35,576 bases of DNA, from contig DASZMX010000098.1 in NCBI GenBank assembly GCA_035551475.1, positions 1 through 35,576 of the forward strand, in the 5' to 3' direction. Positions 30,148-35,576 of this stretch are shown here, one piece after another. Below the pieces are notes generated by a model, which saw only the letters and a program-made list of their open reading frames with translations, made no database searches and was not told the origin of the DNA. Origin of the DNA: DASZMX01 sp035551475. Its GTDB lineage: Bacteria; Verrucomicrobiota; Verrucomicrobiia; Limisphaerales; Palsa-1400. A program made the position numbers and the translations under genes. Position 1 is the stretch's first letter; each line of letters begins with the position of its first letter.

Positions 30148-31821
30148 ATGCAGACCTCGGACGACATGCAGTTATTGCAGCAATATGCCAACAGCCAATC
30201 CGAGGAAGCCTTTGCCGCGCTGGTCTCGCGCTACATCAATCTCGTCTATTCCGCCGCCTTGCGGCAGGTGCGCAACCCGCATCAGGCGGAGGAAGTGGCG
30301 CAGGCGGTGTTTGTGATCCTGGCGAAAAAATCGCGGGCGTTGCGGCCCGGGGTCATCCTGTCGGGCTGGCTGTATCAGACCGCCCGTTTGGTTTCGGCAA
30401 ATGTCGTCCGCGGTGAAGCTCGGCGCCGGCAACGCGAACAAGAGGCGTTTATGCAATCGACTTTACAAGACGCGGAACCGCCGTCCTGGGCGCAAATCGC
30501 GCCTCTGCTGGAGGAGGCGATGGCCAAGCTGGGCGAGAAAGACCGCAACGCCATTGTGCTCCGCTATTTTGAAGGCAAGGAGGTCCGCGAAATTGCCGCC
30601 GCGCTGGGCTCCACCGAAGATGCCGCGAAAATGCGGCTAAGCCGCGCGGTGGAAAAACTGCGCGAATTTTTTGTAAGGCGCGGCTTGCCCATTTCAGGCG
30701 TAGGCCTGGCGGCGATCATTTCGGAATTTTCGGTGCAAGCCGCTCCCCTGGGATTGGCGGGCTCCGTCACTTCAGGCGTGTGCGGCGGTTCTGCGCTCGC
30801 CGCATCGACCTTAACCCTCGCAAAAGGAACACTTACTATGATGGCATGGACGAAAATCAATCTAGGCATCGCGACCGTCGCGCTGGCGGCGGTCGTTTAT
30901 CAGTGGCACGAAGTCTCGGTGGCCAACCAGAAAACCGCCGATCTGCAACAACAGCTCGTGCATCAAACCGAACTGGCGCAGACCCAACTCACCACGCTGA
31001 AAGAATTGCAGGAGAGCAACGCCGCGCTCAGTCAACAAGTGGAATCCAGCGCCCGCGAAAACGCGCGCCTGGCGGCGCCTCCCGCCATCAAGCCGCCCGC
31101 CGTCGCCAGCGCCGGGTTTAAAGCTCCGGCCGCAGGCAGCGGCCTGTCCAAAAGCAATCTTCTCGCCCAAATGTTCGGCGATCCCGCCATGAAGCAAGCC
31201 ATGCGTGATCAGCAGCTTTGGATGACCAAAAAACAGTACGCGGCGTTCGTAAAGCAGGCAAACCTCACGCCGGAGCAAACGGACAAGTTCTACGGCATTC
31301 TCTCCGATTCGTTGTCGAGCAATTTGGATCGCAGCATGAGCATGTTGAACGGTGACGCCGCCGCGGCCAATGCGGTGAAGGAAGCCCAGGCGGCGACGGA
31401 TGCGCAACTGCAGGAGTTGCTCGGCGACGCGGGATTTGCGCAATACAGCGAGTATAAAGAAGGCCTGACCGACCGCACCTTGCTCGATCAAATGATGCCG
31501 GACTTTGCCGACAATCCGTTGTCCAAGGACCAGCAAAAACAACTTCTGGCCGTCATGCGCGCGGCGCGCAACGATTCCACCCATATGCCCGGCCAGGCCG
31601 ACCCGGCGCCGGACCCCACCGACCTGGCGGGTTCGGTGGAACACGCCATGGAGAAGATGGAACAAATGAATGCCACCGTCCTGCAGCAGGCGGCCGGCTT
31701 CCTCACGCCCGCCCAACTCCAAAGCCTGGGCACGTCCCAGTCCAATATGCTCAGCCTGCAAAAAGCCGGCATGGCGATGGCCAAGAAAATGTTCAGCGGG
31801 GCGTCCAACAGCGGCCAATAA
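30148..31821 (+). CDS. ECF-type sigma factor fused to a transmembrane and coiled-coil/helical C-terminal module
   Basis: Residues 8-75 form sigma region 2 (LLQQYANSQSEEAFAALVSR, LVYSAALRQV, AEEVAQAVFVILAKK) and about 125-180 form region 4 (LGEKDRNAIVLRYFEGK, EIAAALGSTEDAAKMRLSRA). The protein then continues to 557 residues. A hydrophobic Gly/Ala segment (184-228) is followed by a transmembrane helix (about 245-260) and a helical coiled coil (262-312). A Pro-rich linker leads into a helical C-terminal domain with LTPEQ and QLLAVMRAARN segments. This resembles membrane-tethered ECF factors of the PVC group, in which the C-terminal half may act as a built-in sensor or anti-sigma. A separate anti-sigma gene is absent. 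An AGGA directly abuts the ATG, an unusual spacing; a second ATG at 30166 is possible. Confidence 0.9.
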   Translation: MQTSDDMQLLQQYANSQSEEAFAALVSRYINLVYSAALRQVRNPHQAEEVAQAVFVILAKKSRALRPGVILSGWLYQTARLVSANVVRGEARRRQREQEAFMQSTLQDAEPPSWAQIAPLLEEAMAKLGEKDRNAIVLRYFEGKEVREIAAALGSTEDAAKMRLSRAVEKLREFFVRRGLPISGVGLAAIISEFSVQAAPLGLAGSVTSGVCGGSALAASTLTLAKGTLTMMAWTKINLGIATVALAAVVYQWHEVSVANQKTADLQQQLVHQTELAQTQLTTLKELQESNAALSQQVESSARENARLAAPPAIKPPAVASAGFKAPAAGSGLSKSNLLAQMFGDPAMKQAMRDQQLWMTKKQYAAFVKQANLTPEQTDKFYGILSDSLSSNLDRSMSMLNGDAAAANAVKEAQAATDAQLQELLGDAGFAQYSEYKEGLTDRTLLDQMMPDFADNPLSKDQQKQLLAVMRAARNDSTHMPGQADPAPDPTDLAGSVEHAMEKMEQMNATVLQQAAGFLTPAQLQSLGTSQSNMLSLQKAGMAMAKKMFSGASNSGQ

Positions 31822-31837
31822 TGCCGTTCGTATTATC

Positions 31838-31862
31838 GCCGGGGAACCGTTAAACTCCCGGC
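31838..31862 (+). terminator. Hairpin between the ECF sigma gene and the HAD gene
   Basis: GCCGGGG (31838-31844) and TCCCGGC (31856-31862) form a 7-bp stem (one G-U pair) with an 11-nt loop. It abuts the ATG of the HAD gene and no U tract follows. It may be a weak terminator of the sigma gene or may affect HAD translation, since no Shine-Dalgarno is visible. Confidence 0.35.
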
Positions 31863-32678
31863 ATGATGCGAGCCGAAGCAGCCGGCAAGTTTAAGCTGGC
31901 AGCCATTGACCTTGACGGAACTCTTTTGGGGCCGGGCCAGGTGGTAAGCCTGGAGAATGCGCAGGCAGTGCGGCGGTTGCAAGAGTCCGGCGCCCAAGTG
32001 GTGCTGGCCTCAGGGCGGCATTATAATTCCATGCGAAAATACGCGGACGCGTTGCCGGGCATGCAGTGGATTGTCTCCTGCCAGGGCGGCGAGTTGTCTG
32101 ATTTGCCGCGCACGACGGTGATCAGCCGCAAATTTCTTTCCGCGGATGAAGTTCAAAAGGCCGTGGACACGGGGACTTCCTTGGGATTCACCGTGCTGGC
32201 CTATGCGATCGCGGGCGTGTTCACGACTTCCCCAAGAAACACGGAGCTGGATTTGTATGCCCGGCTCGCGGGCCAGAGGCCGCTAGAAATTCGGCGGACG
32301 GAATTATTGACGCTGGACATTTTCAAGGTGATCTGGCTCGGAAAGCCGGAAGCGATTTCGCAGGCGGGCGGGGCCATGACCGGGCCTCATATTCAAGCCG
32401 TGCGCACGCAGGAAAGGTTCCTGGAGTGGATGCCGAGGGTGGTCTCGAAGGCGTTCGCGTTGCAGGCGCTGGCGGCGCGCCTGGGCATCGCCTCATCAGA
32501 GGTGGTGGCGTTCGGGGATGGCGACAATGACATTCCGATGTTTGACTGGGCGGGAGCCTCGGTGGCCATGCCGCATGGCTGGCCGCGGGCGCGGCAGCGC
32601 GCCGGATTCGTGGCACCCGAAGGGCCGGAGGAAAGCGCGCTGGCCCGGGCGGTGGACTTGATCCTGCGCGCGCCGTAG
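31863..32678 (+). CDS. HAD-superfamily phosphatase, Cof-like (subclass IIB)
   Basis: The 271-residue protein has all four HAD motifs: DLDGTLL (D16 nucleophile, D18 acid/base), the motif II Ser in VLASGRHYNS, Lys196 in SKAFAL, and the acidic GDGDNDIPM at 218-226. A cap region lies between motifs II and III, as in Cof phosphatases that hydrolyse sugar phosphates, phosphorylated vitamins and nucleotides. The start is the first of two adjacent ATGs, 41 bp after the sigma gene's stop. Substrate is unknown. It converges on the DUF4340 gene, with 21 bp between stops. Confidence 0.9.
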   Translation: MMRAEAAGKFKLAAIDLDGTLLGPGQVVSLENAQAVRRLQESGAQVVLASGRHYNSMRKYADALPGMQWIVSCQGGELSDLPRTTVISRKFLSADEVQKAVDTGTSLGFTVLAYAIAGVFTTSPRNTELDLYARLAGQRPLEIRRTELLTLDIFKVIWLGKPEAISQAGGAMTGPHIQAVRTQERFLEWMPRVVSKAFALQALAARLGIASSEVVAFGDGDNDIPMFDWAGASVAMPHGWPRARQRAGFVAPEGPEESALARAVDLILRAP

Positions 32679-32699
32679 GGAGGCAGCGGAGAAGCCGGC

Positions 32700-33899
32700 T
32701 TACTTTTCCGGCAACGGCATTTCCTCGGGCGCGGCGTTGGTCTCGGCGCCAGCCGGCGCGGGAGCTTTTTTCTCCACCATCAACTGCGCGCGATCGCGGA
32801 TCACCGGGTCCACAATCCAGTTATTGACAAGATACGTCCAGGGCGCGAGGCTTTGCTCCTGCTTAAGTTTCTCCTGCGTTTGCTTCAACTTGTCCTGAAA
32901 AGCCTGGTCGAGTTTCTTCTTGTCATCCGGCTTTTCGTCTTTGCCTGGAGTCCGCTCCGTGGCGGGAGCGCCGGTCACCGTGACATTAAAGTAGTAGTCG
33001 TTTTCCGGCGTTTTGGAGCCCACTTTCATGGCATAGGTGAAATGATCAAAGGTCTCGATGGTGACCGCCAGGGGATGATCCAAGCCCGTTTTAGCAGAGG
33101 CGGCATCCGCCACCACATCCACAAAACTCGGATAGCCCAGGGAGCTCGACAGAGATGTCACCTTGTTGGAGTCAAGAATTTCTCCGGGCTTCAAGTCGGC
33201 CAACACCCAGGGGCTCGTCTCGGTTTCCCGGGAAAGTTTCCAGGAATTGGTCGCGTTGGTGGAGACAAAGGATATGGTTTGCGGCTTTTCCACCTTGAAG
33301 AAATCCTTGTTCAGCCATTCCGTCGCCTTGGGCTCAACGCTGTTGAGCGGGTCGGAAATGGTGAGCACGGTCTTGGGATCGGATTTCAACATCACATAGC
33401 GCCCGTCGGGGTAGCCTTCATCACCCATCGGCCCGGGCATGCCGCCCTCGGATTTGCGCAGGTGCTTTTTGCCAATCAACAAGGCGTCCAGCGTCTTGCC
33501 CTGGCTGTCCTTGAATTCCAGCAGCGTCGCGGAATTGGAGCCCTTGCCCGGCTCTTCCAGCCGCATGCGCGCGAGTTGGGAGGCGCCGATGCCCTCGGAT
33601 TGGCCGACCTTCAAATCGCTGATCTTGATGAGCAGTTCGCTGATCTGGCCAAAATTAGCGGGATACCCACCGCGCTCCTGCACCTTCCAGCCGTCATCCT
33701 TGCGCTGCAAATCAACCGCGTCGTCGCCCTGAATATGAATAGCGGCGACATCATTCATCTGAAAGCTGGGCAGTAATTTCTGCCCGAGTTTGCCGCCGGG
33801 TTCGGACCACGTTTCCTGATTATGCTTGACCAAGAGCAACCCCGCCCCGCCCAGCACGACGAGGATCACCACGAGTAGAGCCAGTTGATTACGATTCAT
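32700..33899 (-). CDS. DUF4340 domain protein, membrane-anchored
   Basis: The 399-residue protein has an N-terminal membrane helix (about 6-24, LALLVVILVVLGGAGLLLV) followed by an extracytoplasmic region with the DUF4340 pattern. Beta-rich repeats include DAVDLQRKDDGWKVQERGGYPA, DALLIGKK, GRYVMLK and NSWKLSRE. DUF4340 proteins are commonly encoded next to a GldG-like protein and an ABC-2 type transporter, and this gene overlaps such a gene by 4 nt in an ATGA, so they are cotranscribed and probably form one complex. A Lys/Glu-rich stretch precedes the C-terminus. The substrate of the associated transporter is not known. Confidence 0.88.
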   Translation of the reverse strand: MNRNQLALLVVILVVLGGAGLLLVKHNQETWSEPGGKLGQKLLPSFQMNDVAAIHIQGDDAVDLQRKDDGWKVQERGGYPANFGQISELLIKISDLKVGQSEGIGASQLARMRLEEPGKGSNSATLLEFKDSQGKTLDALLIGKKHLRKSEGGMPGPMGDEGYPDGRYVMLKSDPKTVLTISDPLNSVEPKATEWLNKDFFKVEKPQTISFVSTNATNSWKLSRETETSPWVLADLKPGEILDSNKVTSLSSSLGYPSFVDVVADAASAKTGLDHPLAVTIETFDHFTYAMKVGSKTPENDYYFNVTVTGAPATERTPGKDEKPDDKKKLDQAFQDKLKQTQEKLKQEQSLAPWTYLVNNWIVDPVIRDRAQLMVEKKAPAPAGAETNAAPEEMPLPEK

Positions 33900-35576
33900 T
33901 TTGCCGCTGTTTTTTTGCGTTTCACCACCGCCAGCACGACGCCCGTCAAGGCCACCAGCGCCGGCATCAAGCCGATGTTGATGACCTTCGTCCAGAACTC
34001 CAGGGAATCGGTGTCCCGGCGCAATTGCTTCTGAACGTCCTTGATTTGTTTATTGACCTGGCTGGCCGATTTTTGGAAATTCGCCAATTCCTGCTGCTGC
34101 TCCGGCGAGAGGATGAATTTCTGGCTGCCCTGCTTGCTTGCCTGGAGTTCGCTGACTTTGCGCTCGGTCTCGGCCTTCTGCGCTTCGAGCTCCTTGACCT
34201 TGTCCTCCCATTGACGGCCGGCCTTGGCCTCCATTTCGCGCAAACGCGTGAAGGGGCGGCTGATGCTGGCGCGGCTGCGCAGGCTGATCAGATTATCATC
34301 GCCGGACAGCTGCTCCACCATGCTCTGGAAGAAATTCAAATTCCCATTTACCGGACGCGGCACGCGATAGCCCATGAATTCCTGAATCTGGACACAGACC
34401 TGGTCCGCAAGCAGGTCTGAGTCGCCCACCAACACCACCGCGCCATCGGTTTTGGATTCTTTAAGCTGCGGCGCGGCGTTGGTGGCGGCGCTCTCACCCT
34501 TGGGCGGGCCGTCTGGAAAAGCCGTCTTGAATTTGCCTGTCAACCGCACGGCGAGCGCATATTCCACGTTGGATGGCTTGAAATCCTTCATGATCTGGTC
34601 GCCCGCGATGCTGGCGGTCATGCCCTCGACCAACTCCGATTCCTTGGTGGTGTGCATCAGCACAGTTTCCTTGAGGCCATCCGCCGGTTTGCCGGTAAAG
34701 ACGCCGGCAAAAGGCAACACCACATTGTCGATTTCGCTGGTGACAATGTCATCGGGATTGATGCCCTCGCGATTGACGAGCAGCACGGCCGGCATTTTTC
34801 CGCCGTTCTGCGGGTTTTGCGCGGCGAAGGTGGTGTCAGCCGCCACTTTGTTCAAATCCATGTCGAGCCCCCACCCTTTCAGAAGTTTAGCCAGCGAAGA
34901 TTGCCCGGAGCTCTCGCCTAAAACCTGCGCCATTTGATCATGCTTTTGGTCGAAATAAGCGTGCGGATCGACAAATGCGAGCAAGCGCCCGCCGCGCAAG
35001 ACGAATTGATCGATTGCGTATTGCGCCGCATCCGAAATGTCGCGGGGCTGCACCACCACGAGCAGTTTGACATCATCATCAATCTTCGTGGCGGTCATGG
35101 GGATTTCCTTGACCGTAAAATCCTTTTTCAATTCGCTGACAAACACCCACGGCTCTTGCGGCTGTTGGCCCATCTGCCGCATCATCATCGGGTTCTGGGC
35201 CGAGCCAAAAATCGGCAGCGCGCTCATGATGCCGATGGTCGGCGGGGTGGGATTGATGACGCGGGCGATGGCGCGGGAGATGTCATACTCCAACTGCCGT
35301 TCCCGCTGCGGATCGAGCCAGGGCAAGGCGACTTTTTCATCCAGCATGCTGATGGAAAGGCCCATGTAAATTTTGTCCCCGCCCAAAATGGAGGTCATCT
35401 GCCCTTCCACACCATCCAACCGCGCCGAATCCTCGGCGTCTGAATCGGGCTTCGGATCGAGTTTTTCCACCACGAGCTTGCCTTTGGAAGCTTGGCGATA
35501 GGCGCTGAGCAAATCCTCCACCTGTTGCGCGTAGGTTTTGAGGGTCGGCGGCATTTCCGTGGAGCCCTGCGTGCAA
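33896..35576 (-). CDS. GldG-like ABC-transporter accessory protein (N-terminus outside window)
   Basis: The frame is open to the right window edge, so the 552 residues from an internal Met are only part of the gene; at least seven more codons are visible upstream. The protein has a GldG-type intramembrane/periplasmic sugar-binding-like fold: PPTIGIMSALPIF, a Rossmann-like VKLLVVVQPRDIS, YAIDQFVLRGGRLLAFVDPHA and GAVVLVGDSDLLAD, typical of uncharacterised ABC-type transport auxiliary proteins. A long coiled coil (about 440-520) precedes a C-terminal membrane helix and a basic KRKK end. The upstream part probably continues into the signal/TM segment and then an ABC-2 permease and ATPase beyond the window. 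The 4-nt overlap with the DUF4340 gene supports one operon. Confidence 0.85.
   Translation of the reverse strand, partial: CTQGSTEMPPTLKTYAQQVEDLLSAYRQASKGKLVVEKLDPKPDSDAEDSARLDGVEGQMTSILGGDKIYMGLSISMLDEKVALPWLDPQRERQLEYDISRAIARVINPTPPTIGIMSALPIFGSAQNPMMMRQMGQQPQEPWVFVSELKKDFTVKEIPMTATKIDDDVKLLVVVQPRDISDAAQYAIDQFVLRGGRLLAFVDPHAYFDQKHDQMAQVLGESSGQSSLAKLLKGWGLDMDLNKVAADTTFAAQNPQNGGKMPAVLLVNREGINPDDIVTSEIDNVVLPFAGVFTGKPADGLKETVLMHTTKESELVEGMTASIAGDQIMKDFKPSNVEYALAVRLTGKFKTAFPDGPPKGESAATNAAPQLKESKTDGAVVLVGDSDLLADQVCVQIQEFMGYRVPRPVNGNLNFFQSMVEQLSGDDNLISLRSRASISRPFTRLREMEAKAGRQWEDKVKELEAQKAETERKVSELQASKQGSQKFILSPEQQQELANFQKSASQVNKQIKDVQKQLRRDTDSLEFWTKVINIGLMPALVALTGVVLAVVKRKKTAAK

Noticed and set aside
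1..35576. Defence, CRISPR, prophage or biosynthetic gene cluster signatures
   Set aside because: No cas genes, repeat-spacer arrays, restriction or abortive infection genes, integrases, transposases or multi-enzyme biosynthetic sets were seen. The methyltransferase alone is not evidence for a cluster.

Overview
The window looks like ordinary chromosomal DNA of a Gram-negative, GC-rich bacterium of the Planctomycetota/Verrucomicrobiota group, most likely Verrucomicrobiota near Pedosphaera/Limisphaerales. This placement is an inference from gene family style, not from a marker search. The pointers are: an ECF sigma factor carrying a long membrane-anchored C-terminal extension, a pseudopilin with an H-X9-DG-like tail, a GldG/DUF4340 pair, a Zn-ribbon membrane protein, a surface protein ending in a short Gly-rich strand, and few Shine-Dalgarno sequences. 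I see no tRNA, rRNA, CRISPR array, transposase or phage gene.

Layout. 1-2.1 kb: the end of a surface protein, a methyltransferase and a family 2 glycosyltransferase. 2.1-4.2 kb (minus): cheW followed by a HAMP-less chemoreceptor. 4.4-8.35 kb: pilC and a UvrA paralog. 8.4-11.8 kb: a GNAT acetyltransferase, the rhamnose pair rhaA-rhaT with a 4-nt overlap, and a Uma2-type nuclease-fold protein. 11.8-13.2 kb (minus): a pseudopilin and a Zn-ribbon membrane protein. 13.3-16.2 kb: a second, differently built UvrA paralog. 16.3-18.4 kb: rpoD behind a structured leader. 18.6-22.6 kb: a 1329-residue exported protein made of 41-residue helical repeats between related beta domains. 22.6-24.7 kb: mtnP overlapping a glucarate-dehydratase-like enzyme. 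24.8-27.5 kb: a small ORF, a hybrid histidine-kinase-like protein that lacks the phospho-acceptor His, and a LysR regulator. 27.5-30.1 kb (minus): an RluA-type pseudouridine synthase, bioB and an M14-type carboxypeptidase. 30.1-32.7 kb: the ECF sigma fusion and a HAD phosphatase. 32.7 kb to the end (minus): DUF4340 and GldG-like genes of an ABC-linked operon, the latter cut by the window edge.

Most genes are housekeeping or single metabolic steps, so this is not one integrated system. The least explained items are the giant repeat protein, the rpoD leader (promoter, nested stem, terminator, then a hairpin over the ribosome binding site), the His-less kinase, the two divergent UvrA paralogs, and a recurring pattern of sigma70-like promoters placed so close to start codons that leaderless transcripts are implied.
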